Below are positions 7,799 to 14,892 of a stretch of DNA of 24,773 nt, piece after piece. Numbering within the stretch: the stretch's first letter is position 1; every line of letters starts with the position of its first letter. The stretch spans positions 1 through 24,773 of the IMG/VR virus record IMGVR_UViG_3300004369_000654; one strand, 5' to 3'. Origin of the DNA: a virus. Below the pieces are notes generated by a model that was not told where the DNA came from, made no database searches, and was given only the letters and a program-made list of their open reading frames with translations. A program made the position numbers and the translations under genes.

Positions 7799-8328
7799 AA
7801 GATAGTATAAGAACAGTACCTGACTTTCCTATAGAAGGAATACAGTTTAGGGACATTACAAGTGTGCTAGAACGCCCAGAAGCCTTCAATAAAGCACTTA
7901 TTGATATGACTGCTGTATGTATGATGTTTAATGCTACAAAAATTGTAGCAATAGAAAGCAGAGGCTTTTTATTTGCTAGTCCTATTGCTAGAGATATGGA
8001 ACTTCCTCTAATACTTGCTCGTAAGCCAGGTAAATTACCTAATCCAACTTACCAAAGAGATTATAGTTTAGAGTATGGAAAATCAACAATTCATATACAA
8101 CAAAACTCTGATTTGACAATACACGATAAAATTGTTATAATAGATGACTTAATTGCAACTGGTGGTACCGCAAAAGCAATAGCAGGTCTTATAAGTCAAT
8201 GTTGGAATGTTCCAAAAGAAAATATTTTAGTTTTAGGTTTAATTGATCTGTTTGAACTAGGTGGTAGCTCTATGCTTAGAGATCAAGGCTACAATGTAGA
8301 AACTATTATTGAATTTGAAGGAAAGTAA
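7789..8328 (+). CDS. apt: Adenine phosphoribosyltransferase
   Basis: A 179-residue enzyme of the Apt family: adenine + PRPP gives AMP + PPi. It matches E. coli Apt closely: residues 6-27 (IRTVPDFPIEGIQFRDITSVLE), ESRGFLF (56-62), KPGKLP (79-84) and the PRPP-binding IVIIDDLIATGGTA (115-128). ATG 7789 is chosen over the in-frame ATG at 7771 because the protein then begins where bacterial Apt does and an AAAGG lies 7-8 bases upstream; it overlaps metK by 10 bases. Salvaging adenine freed from SAM metabolism or degraded host DNA would be its role. A perfect sigma70 promoter lies inside the gene. Confidence 0.95.
   Translation: MELKDSIRTVPDFPIEGIQFRDITSVLERPEAFNKALIDMTAVCMMFNATKIVAIESRGFLFASPIARDMELPLILARKPGKLPNPTYQRDYSLEYGKSTIHIQQNSDLTIHDKIVIIDDLIATGGTAKAIAGLISQCWNVPKENILVLGLIDLFELGGSSMLRDQGYNVETIIEFEGK
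8113..8141 (+). promoter_or_regulatory. Intragenic sigma70 promoter within apt (TTGACA-17-TATAAT)
   Basis: TTGACA at 8113-8118 and TATAAT at 8136-8141 with a 17-base spacer match the consensus at all 12 positions. The start would be near 8148, about 180 bases before the clamp-loader-like gene. It overlaps the codons for the Apt PRPP loop, so chance cannot be fully excluded. Confidence 0.6.
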
Positions 8329-8795
8329 TGCCTAAAAAACCACAAATACCGTTAAAAGATATAATGGCGGCAATAGATAAAAAAGATAGAAACTTTTATA
8401 ATAATCTATCTGATGAAGGTAAAAAAGCCTTTAGTGCCTGGATGATGATGAGGTATTGCAGTAGTGTGCAGGGAAGAAATGCCGCAGATTATATTTTTAT
8501 GACAAATGAATGTGTAAATTATCAGTTTAGTGAGGTAAGCAAACATCCTGAATTGCAATGGTTATTACTAAGTGTATGTGGAGTTGGTTCTGTACAATTT
8601 CATCCATATATAAAACCGCCTAACAGCAGGAAGAAAAAAAGCAAAGTATTTGATTTTATATATGAAACTTTCCCCCATATGAAAGCAGAGGATATAAATC
8701 ATTTAATAGAGCTCAACAGTAAAGAGGAACTAAAAGAATTAGCAGTAGCACACGGATACGATGATAAAACAATCGGAGACATATTTGGAAAATAA
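8328..8795 (+). CDS. Probable clamp-loader small subunit (gp62-like)
   Basis: A 155-residue protein whose pattern recalls the small clamp-loader subunit (T4 gp62) as found in marine T4-like phages: FSAWMMMRYCSS (about 35-46), then NECVNYQFSEVSKHPELQWL, a basic linker (NSRKKKSKV) and a C-terminal helical region. In T4, gp62 joins gp44 to load the sliding clamp gp45. The match is from memory and by pattern only, so it is moderate. Neither gp44 nor gp45 is in the window. AAGGAAAG precedes the ATG, and it overlaps apt by one base (TAATG). Confidence 0.5.
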   Translation: MPKKPQIPLKDIMAAIDKKDRNFYNNLSDEGKKAFSAWMMMRYCSSVQGRNAADYIFMTNECVNYQFSEVSKHPELQWLLLSVCGVGSVQFHPYIKPPNSRKKKSKVFDFIYETFPHMKAEDINHLIELNSKEELKELAVAHGYDDKTIGDIFGK

Positions 8796-9459
8796 ATGCA
8801 AATGGTGTGAAAAAACATTTATGAGTGAGAGAACTTTAAGTGCTCATATGTGTATTAAAAAAAGACGTTGGGCTGATAAGGATTTAACTCACACCAGATT
8901 AGGCTATAGAGTCTTTCAAATGTTTTATGAAATAAATACCACAGCAACTAAATCTAAAACACATGAAGATTTTATTAAAAGTCAGTATTACGAAGGGTTT
9001 GTTAAATTTGGAAGAAGTTGTGTTGTTAATGAATATTTACAGCCTGAAAAATTTGCAGAATGGCTTATAAAAGAAGGTAAAAAATTAAAAGACTGGTGTA
9101 AGGATAGCCTTTATGACGAATATCTTTTAACTTATGTAAAAAAAGAACCAGGACTAAAAGCATTGGAAAGAACAATAATATACCTAAATAATTGGAGTGC
9201 AGAATCAGGAAATGATTGGCAAGACTATTTCAAAACAGTAAGTCCAGCAAGGGCAGTACATGATTTGAGAAGTGCAAAGATAAGTCCTTGGGTATTGTAT
9301 TTAAGTGAAACAGGAGGAGAATTACTTACAAGATTTAATGATGAACAGGTAAAAATGATTCAACATATTATCGATACAACATTTTGGATGAAGCAGTTTG
9401 GACACAATAAAGAAGAAGTTAAAGAAATAAAGAATGCATGTGAGGTAGCAGGATTATGA
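8761..9459 (+). CDS. Zinc-finger-containing protein, function unknown
   Basis: A 232-residue protein starting with a C2HC-type zinc knuckle: C13, C16, H29 and C31 (CKWCEKTF, then LSAHMC). It is followed by a basic stretch (KKRRWADKD) and a long helical region with many aromatics (FVKFGRSCVVNEYLQPEKFAEW; PWVLYLSETGGELLTRFN). I recognise no named T4 family. The ATG at 8761 lies 35 bases inside the preceding gene; it is the only in-frame ATG before the zinc residues, though a TTG nearer the previous stop could be used. The finger and basic stretch suggest nucleic-acid binding, possibly in replication given the neighbours. Confidence 0.75.
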   Translation: MIKQSETYLENKCKWCEKTFMSERTLSAHMCIKKRRWADKDLTHTRLGYRVFQMFYEINTTATKSKTHEDFIKSQYYEGFVKFGRSCVVNEYLQPEKFAEWLIKEGKKLKDWCKDSLYDEYLLTYVKKEPGLKALERTIIYLNNWSAESGNDWQDYFKTVSPARAVHDLRSAKISPWVLYLSETGGELLTRFNDEQVKMIQHIIDTTFWMKQFGHNKEEVKEIKNACEVAGL

Positions 9460-9746
9460 AAGATTTAGTAGAAAAAGTATCGCAATGGCACCATGATAGA
9501 AATCTTATTGATGGTGCAACTAGTAAAGATCAAGTTTTAAAACTTGTACAAGAAGTTGGAGAACTTTCAGATAGTGTATGTAAAGGAGAAGATATCAAAG
9601 ATGATATTGGAGATTGTTTAGTTATATTAATTAATATAGCAGAACGAGAAGGAACAACATTAGAAGAATGCTTAGAAGTTGCTTATAATGACATTAAAGA
9701 TAGAAAAGGTCGTATGGTAGATGGTATCTTTGTAAAGGAAGAATAA
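9456..9746 (+). CDS. mazG: MazG-like nucleotide pyrophosphohydrolase
   Basis: A 96-residue single-domain MazG protein. It has the metal-binding pattern of the family: EVGE at 33-36 (E-x-x-E) and DIGD at 50-53 (in place of E-x-x-D), followed by the hydrophobic helix CLVILINIA and the typical YNDIKDRKGRMVDGIFVKE ending. The enzymes hydrolyse (d)NTPs to the monophosphate, and phage versions are thought to adjust nucleotide pools or the starvation signal ppGpp. ATGA overlap with the upstream gene and TAATG with the downstream one indicate coupled translation. Confidence 0.9.
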   Translation: MKDLVEKVSQWHHDRNLIDGATSKDQVLKLVQEVGELSDSVCKGEDIKDDIGDCLVILINIAEREGTTLEECLEVAYNDIKDRKGRMVDGIFVKEE

Positions 9747-10315
9747 TGAAGTTTGATTTTGATGTAGATATAGATATGGCTAACAGAGACGAGTTTCTAG
9801 AGTTAGTTAGTCATACACCTGCTAGTATTGAAAAAGATAACAAATATACAAAACACAACACAGGTGTCTATTTTCAAAATATACCAAAATTTCCACTACA
9901 AGGTTACAGTACAATAGATCACAAACAGGCAGAACAACAAGGCTGGTTTAAAGTAGATTTTTTAAATAATCATATATACACTGGTATAAAAGATGAAACA
10001 CATCTGGATAAACTTATTTCAATAGAGCCTATGTGGGAACTATTTGAACACAAAGAAGTTGTAGAACAATTATTCCATATCAGTAATCATTTTGATATAA
10101 TTAAAAAACATCCGCCTACTAGTTTAGAACAACTAGCAATGATACTTGCAATAATTAGACCAGGCAAAAGGCACTTAGTTGGTAAAAGTTGGGAAGAAAT
10201 AGAAGCAGATGTTTGGGTCAAGCCTGAAGATGGTTCCTATTTTTTTAAGAAAAGTCACAGTTATGGTTATGCCTTAGCAATTATTGTACAATTAAACTTG
10301 ATTTGTGAAGGTTAG
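9746..10315 (+). CDS. Miniature C-family DNA polymerase palm-like protein
   Basis: A 189-residue protein that reads as a collinear, much reduced version of the bacterial Pol III alpha (DnaE) palm. FDFDVDIDMANRDEF (3-17) resembles PDFDVDFxxxxRDxV, which holds two catalytic Asp (here D6 and D8). KHNTGVYFQNIP (36-47) resembles the KHAGGVVIAP segment. WFKVDFLNNHIYTGI (67-81) resembles VKFDFLGLRTLTII, with D71 matching the third catalytic Asp. SLEQLAMILAIIRPG (126-140) resembles the FEDMIALVALFRPGP segment. FFKKSHSYGYAL (166-177) resembles FNKSHSAAYAL. The PHP, fingers and C-terminal domains of DnaE (over 1000 residues) are absent. Whether it polymerises DNA is unknown; it may be a repair enzyme or an exapted fold. 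The similarity is by eye. Confidence 0.6.
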   Translation: MKFDFDVDIDMANRDEFLELVSHTPASIEKDNKYTKHNTGVYFQNIPKFPLQGYSTIDHKQAEQQGWFKVDFLNNHIYTGIKDETHLDKLISIEPMWELFEHKEVVEQLFHISNHFDIIKKHPPTSLEQLAMILAIIRPGKRHLVGKSWEEIEADVWVKPEDGSYFFKKSHSYGYALAIIVQLNLICEG

Positions 10316-10692
10316 TCAGTTTTACGAACTAGTTGAACACCACGTCTTTTAATTCTTTTCTTAATTAAATTTTGCAATGAAGTCATAGGACCAAAAATTA
10401 TTTCTACATCTTTCATTACAAATGTGGATAGGAAAGGGGTGAATTCCTTCATTTCATGATTAAGAAAAATATCTATAGGTAGTTGTCTGTTTGATTCCCA
10501 CCACCACATATCACCATATTCTAAAAATTTACGTTTAATTTCTAATGATGGCATTTTATTTACATCATAAAAAGTCAGTATAGCATTGTCATGATTTACC
10601 ACAATACCAACGTATTCGTTCCCCCCATAGTTGATTCCTGTTATGAAAGGATATCTTTCTTGTGCCTCTGATATAAGTTCTGCTTTATCCAC
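10312..10692 (-). CDS. Unrecognised 126-residue protein, minus strand
   Basis: The only convincing minus-strand gene. It begins with GTG (complement of 10690-10692) and ends with a 4-base convergent overlap with the preceding gene. The product is soluble: ERYPFITGINYGGNEYVGIV, a WWWESNRQLPIDIFL segment (about 58-72) and a basic C-terminus (LIKKRIKRRGVQLVRK). I cannot assign it; similar aromatic-rich small proteins occur in marine T4-like phages as far as I recall, without function. No Shine-Dalgarno sequence precedes the GTG. A weak -10-like CATAAA with a TTGTAC 17 bases further upstream (minus strand) would place the start of the message at the GTG. Confidence 0.7.
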   Translation of the reverse strand: MDKAELISEAQERYPFITGINYGGNEYVGIVVNHDNAILTFYDVNKMPSLEIKRKFLEYGDMWWWESNRQLPIDIFLNHEMKEFTPFLSTFVMKDVEIIFGPMTSLQNLIKKRIKRRGVQLVRKTD

Positions 10693-10714
10693 AACTTTAT
10701 TTATGTTTCATTAT

Positions 10715-10722
10715 GATAAATA
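10715..10722 (+). promoter_or_regulatory. Late promoter GATAAATA before the 10749 gene
   Basis: GATAAATA matches the T4-type late promoter (TATAAATA in T4) at 7 of 8 bases and is identical to elements before four other virion-type genes in this window. The ATG lies 26 bases downstream of the element. Confidence 0.7.
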
Positions 10723-10748
10723 GTACAATATAAAGAGTTAAAAACCCT

Positions 10749-11558
10749 ATGAGTTATGGAGATTACAGATTATTTTTATACGATGAGATAGTTGATCTTG
10801 TGATCGGCTCTGACGGGTTATATGTGGATAACAGACCTATGAATAATAAAAGATTAACAGTACATAAAGGATTATCTAATGAGGTAATTTTTAATATTAG
10901 AAATAAAGATAGAAAGTTACAAAACGTAGATTCAAATATATTAAGAGGAACCTTAGTACATCCTGGAACAGGCAAAAGAATTTTTACTAGAGTTTTAGAA
11001 CATACAGGAAGTACTGGACAGGTAAAACTAAATTTTGCAGAATCTGATCTAACAAATTTAGATCCAGGATTATATCAGTTATACATTTCCAGAGAAACTT
11101 CAGAAGGTTCAGAGCTTCCTGTATTTGCAGATCAAAACAATAATATTAAATTTGATATAGAGATAAAAGATCAAACTAAACAAACACCTGTTGATACGCA
11201 AACTGCAAATGTAAGTCAATTTATGCAAGTCACAAATACAAATAATGGAGACAATTCAAATGTATTTGTAACATCTGCACTAAAAGGAAATCAAAAAAGA
11301 AACTTTACTTCTTGTTTACATAGTATTGCAATTCATCCTGATACATTTACAGGAAATTTTTCAATACAGGCAAGTTGTGTAGAAAATACACCTAATACAG
11401 CAAACAATAGCAGTGATTGGTTTAATGTTGTAAGTAATGTTTCTTTAACATCTAATTCTACAATTTATCATCATACTTTTCAAGTTAATGCAAATTACAT
11501 AAGAGTATTAAGTGAACCCATCGCAGGAAATATATCGTTAGTACAATTAAGAAATTAA
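10749..11558 (+). CDS. Probable virion structural protein, Ig-like
   Basis: A 269-residue, beta-rich protein. The first half (about 20-140) has the pattern of an immunoglobulin-like or baseplate upper-protein N-terminal domain (ILRGTLVHPGTGKRIF, then LDPGLYQLYISRETSEG, ending FDIEIKD). A Thr/Asn-rich linker follows (about 145-165). The second half resembles many phage virion domains with alternating strands (SDWFNVVSNVSLTSNST; QVNANYIRVLSEPIAGNI) ending VQLRN. A GATAAATA late promoter and no sigma70 promoter precede it, consistent with a structural role. It stands alone between replication genes. The ribosome site is weak (AAAGAG). Confidence 0.65.
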   Translation: MSYGDYRLFLYDEIVDLVIGSDGLYVDNRPMNNKRLTVHKGLSNEVIFNIRNKDRKLQNVDSNILRGTLVHPGTGKRIFTRVLEHTGSTGQVKLNFAESDLTNLDPGLYQLYISRETSEGSELPVFADQNNNIKFDIEIKDQTKQTPVDTQTANVSQFMQVTNTNNGDNSNVFVTSALKGNQKRNFTSCLHSIAIHPDTFTGNFSIQASCVENTPNTANNSSDWFNVVSNVSLTSNSTIYHHTFQVNANYIRVLSEPIAGNISLVQLRN

Positions 11559-11587
11559 TTGACTTTTACATACTTTTCGTGTATAAT
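11559..11587 (+). promoter_or_regulatory. sigma70 promoter for the primase gene (TTGACT-17-TATAAT)
   Basis: TTGACT at 11559-11564 and TATAAT at 11582-11587, spacer 17 bases: 11 of 12 consensus matches. The intergenic gap is only 35 bases and the promoter fills it. Six bases separate the -10 from the primase ATG, so +1 is expected on the A of the ATG. Confidence 0.78.
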
Positions 11588-11593
11588 TAATGC

Positions 11594-12571
11594 ATGGATA
11601 TAGACTTTTTAGTAGAAAAGGTGCATCGTCTCCTTTTGGATAATCTTCCAATAAGAACTAGCAAAACTCCTAGTGGCTGGAACACTATGGACTGTCCTAT
11701 GTGTAGTGATAAAAGAAAACGTGGAGGTTTAATTACAACAGGAGCAAAAATATCATATAATTGTTTTAACTGTGGTTTTACAACTGGATGGGAACCTAAT
11801 CCTACATTAGGAAAAAAATATAAAGACTTAGCAACTATATTAGGTGCTGATCAGCAAGACATACATAAAGTTACAATAGAATTATTGAAGTTTGCAGAAG
11901 AATTAGAAACTGAAAGTACCACAGACTATGTTTATAACTTACAAAAATTTAATACAGAACAAATTCCTGAATCAGCAATGGCGGTAGATGAATTGCCAGA
12001 TGAACATGCTGTAAAGGAATATGCAAGGCAAAGAGGACTACTTGGTCTATATCCACTGCTATACTTTGATGAAAAGTTATACAAGCAGAGATTGGTAGTC
12101 CCCTTTACATATAACAATGACGTTGTAGGCTGGACAGGAAGGCATATCAGCCCTCCTGACAAACAGACGCCTAAGTACTTACATAAAATGCAACCAGGAT
12201 ATGTTTTTAACATAGACAAATTTGCAGACAGTAAAAGACAAATTGTTATTGTAACCGAGGGTGTATTTGATGCGATACTGATAGATGGTGTTGCAATACA
12301 AGGTAATAGTGTTGGGCCTGAACAGGCACATTTAATTGAAAAGTTAGGTAAAAGAATTATAGTATGTCCTGACAGAGATAAAGCAGGTATAGAGTTGATG
12401 TTGCAGGCCGCTGAACTAGGGTGGGAAGTAAGTTTCCCGCCTTGGCATGTGGATTGTAAAGATGCCGCAGATGCAGTACAAAGGTATGGCAGACTAGCAA
12501 CTGTAAGCAGTATTATAAAACATGCAACAAACAATAAACTTAAAATAGAAGTAAAAGCGAAGATGATATGA
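11594..12571 (+). CDS. DNA primase (T4 gp61-like)
   Basis: A 325-residue primase that would make RNA primers for lagging-strand synthesis with the gp41-type helicase encoded two genes on. A zinc finger is formed by C34, C37, C57 and C60 (CPMC and CFNC). The TOPRIM catalytic domain has TEGVFDAI (220-227, the metal-binding Glu) and DRDKAG (259-264). Between them, RLVVPFTYNNDVVGWTGR (165-182) is the usual pre-TOPRIM segment. Length is close to T4 gp61 (342). No Shine-Dalgarno sequence is present, in keeping with a leaderless message. It overlaps the next gene by ATGA. Confidence 0.92.
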   Translation: MDIDFLVEKVHRLLLDNLPIRTSKTPSGWNTMDCPMCSDKRKRGGLITTGAKISYNCFNCGFTTGWEPNPTLGKKYKDLATILGADQQDIHKVTIELLKFAEELETESTTDYVYNLQKFNTEQIPESAMAVDELPDEHAVKEYARQRGLLGLYPLLYFDEKLYKQRLVVPFTYNNDVVGWTGRHISPPDKQTPKYLHKMQPGYVFNIDKFADSKRQIVIVTEGVFDAILIDGVAIQGNSVGPEQAHLIEKLGKRIIVCPDRDKAGIELMLQAAELGWEVSFPPWHVDCKDAADAVQRYGRLATVSSIIKHATNNKLKIEVKAKMI

Positions 12572-13224
12572 AATTATATGTAAATGGATGTAGTTTTAGT
12601 TACGGTAATACTTTAGATAATAAGTCTGCATGGCCAGATTTTATGGAAGGTTATGATGTTATAAATGAAAGTTGGATAGGCAGTAGTAATAAAAGAATAC
12701 TAAGACGCACAATAGAATACATAGAAACTCATGCTTACCATGATACATTTTTTGTTATACAACTGTCTGATTGGTTTAGAGATGAATGGTACGATGCAGA
12801 ATTTGATACCTGGATAGGTATGTGTAAAGATAGTGTTGTTTTAGATGACAGATCATATAACAGAAACGATATAGATCAAATAGAACTAAACAGAAAAGTA
12901 AAAAATTTTATACAACATTCATTATTACATAGATCAATAAAAACTGTTGAGCAAGAAACATTTAACTTATTAAATACTGCAATAGCATATTTTAATCAAA
13001 ACAATGTAAATTATATTTTTACAGGAATGAGTTCTAGATGTATGCCACACGATAATAATGTTGATATAATTATACCAGGACATTTTGTTAAACCTATTAG
13101 TATTATTGCTGGAAATAACATTATCAGCACTAGTGACAGCCATCCAAACGAAGCAGGACATAAACTGTTCGCAAGATATATATTAAATGAGATAAAAAAT
13201 TATGAGCGATATCCAGAATTATAA
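12568..13224 (+). CDS. SGNH/GDSL hydrolase-like protein
   Basis: A 218-residue protein with SGNH-hydrolase features: block I NGCSFSYG (6-13) with candidate nucleophile S9; GSSNKRI (38-44) as the Gly block; and TSDSHPNEAGH (188-198) supplying D190 and H192 near the C-terminus, as in many phage SGNH proteins. The family cleaves ester bonds in lipids, acetylated sugars or polysaccharides. No signal peptide is present, so it acts inside the cell or in the virion. Its position between primase and helicase, overlapping both (4 and 23 bases), is odd for an esterase. The assignment to the fold is moderate; the substrate is unknown. Confidence 0.65.
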   Translation: MKLYVNGCSFSYGNTLDNKSAWPDFMEGYDVINESWIGSSNKRILRRTIEYIETHAYHDTFFVIQLSDWFRDEWYDAEFDTWIGMCKDSVVLDDRSYNRNDIDQIELNRKVKNFIQHSLLHRSIKTVEQETFNLLNTAIAYFNQNNVNYIFTGMSSRCMPHDNNVDIIIPGHFVKPISIIAGNNIISTSDSHPNEAGHKLFARYILNEIKNYERYPEL

Positions 13225-14584
13225 CGAAGAAACACAAGAGCTGTTTATAAGATTTTTATTGAGCGATAACGATTTATTCGCAAGATGTCAAAATATTGTA
13301 AAACCTGAATTTTTTAGCAGTAAGTTTAGGCCTGCTGTAAAATTATTTCAAAGTCATGCAAAAGATTTCAATAGCATTCCTACACCTGAGCAAGTAAGTG
13401 CTGTATCTGGATTGCAATTAGAAACAATAGAAAATGTAACAGTAGATCATCATAATTGGTTTTTAAAAGAGTTTGAAATATTTTGCAGACACAAAGCATT
13501 AGAAAAAGCAATTATTGAAAGTACTGACTTGTTGGAAAAACAAGACTATGGTACTGTGGAAAATAAAATCAGAGACGCCAGTCAAGTTGGATTAGTTAAA
13601 GATTTAGGATTAGAATATTTTGAAAATCCCAAAGAGCGACTACAATGGATAAAAGATCAAGCAGGTGCAATTAGTACAGGTTGGAAAGGCATAGATCACA
13701 AACTTTATGGCGGACTTAATAGGGGTGAGATGACTATTTTTGCTGGAGGTTCTGGTGCTGGTAAGAGTTTGTTTTTACAGAACTTTGCAGTTAATTGGGC
13801 ATTAGCAGGATTTAATTGTGTTTATATTAGTTTAGAGTTAAGTGAGCAGTTAATTAGTATGCGACTTGATAGTATGGTTTCAGGTTATGGTACAAAAGAA
13901 ATAATGAAAAATATGGACGATGTCGATCTCAAGGTTCGTATGAAAGCCAAAGGTGCAGGTAAATTAAGAGTAAAACAGATGCCAAATGGTATTAATGCAA
14001 ATGATATCAGAACATTCTTACGTGAATATGAAATACAATGTGGTGAAAAAGTGGATTGTTTAATGGTTGATTACTTGGATCTTATGATGCCTATAAGTAC
14101 AAAAGTAAGTGGCAGTGATTTGTTTATTAAAGACAAGTATGTATCTGAAGAGTTGCGTAATTTAGCAACTGAAAGAGACTTATTATTTGTTACTGCTTCA
14201 CAGTTAAACAGAGGTGCAGTGGAGGAAATAGAGTTTGATCATCATCACATAGCAGGTGGTATAAGTAAAGTACAGACAGCAGATAATGTTGTGGGTATTT
14301 TTACAAGTAATGCTATGCGAGAAAAAGGCAGGTATCAGATACAGTTTATGAAAACACGTTCTAGTAGTGGTGTAGGCACAAAAATTGATTTGAGATTCGA
14401 TCCTGACACACTCAGAATAGAAGATTTACAAGAAGGTGATGAGGATTCTGTCACAATGAGTACCACTAGTTTAGTTGAACAATTAAGCAGAAGTAAAACA
14501 ATAAAAGCAGATCAACCTGAATCTAAAGATGTAATATCAGGTGCAATGAACATGAGAGAATTCTTTAAGAAGAATGATCAATAA
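13202..14584 (+). CDS. Replicative DNA helicase (T4 gp41 / DnaB-like)
   Basis: A 460-residue hexameric SF4 helicase (T4 gp41 is 475). It unwinds DNA 5' to 3' at the fork and works with the primase. The RecA-like core shows STGWKGIDHKLYGGLNRGEM (158-177), Walker A GGSGAGKS (182-189), the strand VYISLELSE (207-215), Walker B MVDYLDLM (288-295) and the switch region TASQLNRG. The N-terminal 140 residues form the helical collar. The ATG lies inside the hydrolase gene's end; a GAGAT-like site is weak, so coupling with the upstream gene is likely. A late promoter follows directly after the stop. Confidence 0.93.
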   Translation: MSDIQNYNEETQELFIRFLLSDNDLFARCQNIVKPEFFSSKFRPAVKLFQSHAKDFNSIPTPEQVSAVSGLQLETIENVTVDHHNWFLKEFEIFCRHKALEKAIIESTDLLEKQDYGTVENKIRDASQVGLVKDLGLEYFENPKERLQWIKDQAGAISTGWKGIDHKLYGGLNRGEMTIFAGGSGAGKSLFLQNFAVNWALAGFNCVYISLELSEQLISMRLDSMVSGYGTKEIMKNMDDVDLKVRMKAKGAGKLRVKQMPNGINANDIRTFLREYEIQCGEKVDCLMVDYLDLMMPISTKVSGSDLFIKDKYVSEELRNLATERDLLFVTASQLNRGAVEEIEFDHHHIAGGISKVQTADNVVGIFTSNAMREKGRYQIQFMKTRSSSGVGTKIDLRFDPDTLRIEDLQEGDEDSVTMSTTSLVEQLSRSKTIKADQPESKDVISGAMNMREFFKKNDQ

Positions 14585-14587
14585 AAT

Positions 14588-14595
14588 GATAAATA
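14588..14595 (+). promoter_or_regulatory. Late promoter GATAAATA before the 14623 operon
   Basis: GATAAATA lies four bases after the helicase stop and 27 bases before the GTG start at 14623. It marks the switch from replication genes to the late block. Confidence 0.75.
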
Positions 14596-14622
14596 GCATT
14601 ATATATTTTAATTGGAGATATT

Positions 14623-14892
14623 GTGCGTAAAACAAGAAGCATCCTAGAAGAGCTAAATCAAATTTCTGTAGATAGAGACAGAAATCATGTAGTTTCTAAT
14701 AGAGGTGAGCATGTTATTGCAAGTGCTATTAGTTTATTAGAGCAAATTGATGCCTATTATGATCCTGAGACTGCAAAAGAATTAAGGAATAGACTAGTTA
14801 ATAGTATTAAAGGACGCGACGTCAAAAAGTTCTCCAGAGGAATTTCTAAAATAATTAAGGAAGCTCAGAGAGAACAAGATAATGCTAATTAA
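14623..14892 (+). CDS. Small helical late protein, function unknown
   Basis: An 89-residue protein starting with GTG, with GGAG at 14614-14617 upstream. It appears fully helical and charged (residues 1-11 MRKTRSILEEL; 35-43 AISLLEQID; 63-71 SIKGRDVKK; 75-86 GISKIIKEAQRE). First gene of the unit that starts at the late promoter 14588. I do not recognise it. Small helical late proteins in T4-like phages include prohead core components, and the adjacent genes look head-related, but that link is only positional. It overlaps the next gene by 11 bases. Confidence 0.7.
   Translation: MRKTRSILEELNQISVDRDRNHVVSNRGEHVIASAISLLEQIDAYYDPETAKELRNRLVNSIKGRDVKKFSRGISKIIKEAQREQDNAN

Noticed and set aside
11932-12534. 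A 200-codon open frame on the minus strand within the primase gene.
   Set aside because: It is antisense to conserved primase motifs, is rich in Ser/Cys/Leu as expected from complementing this codon usage, and has no ribosome site or promoter.
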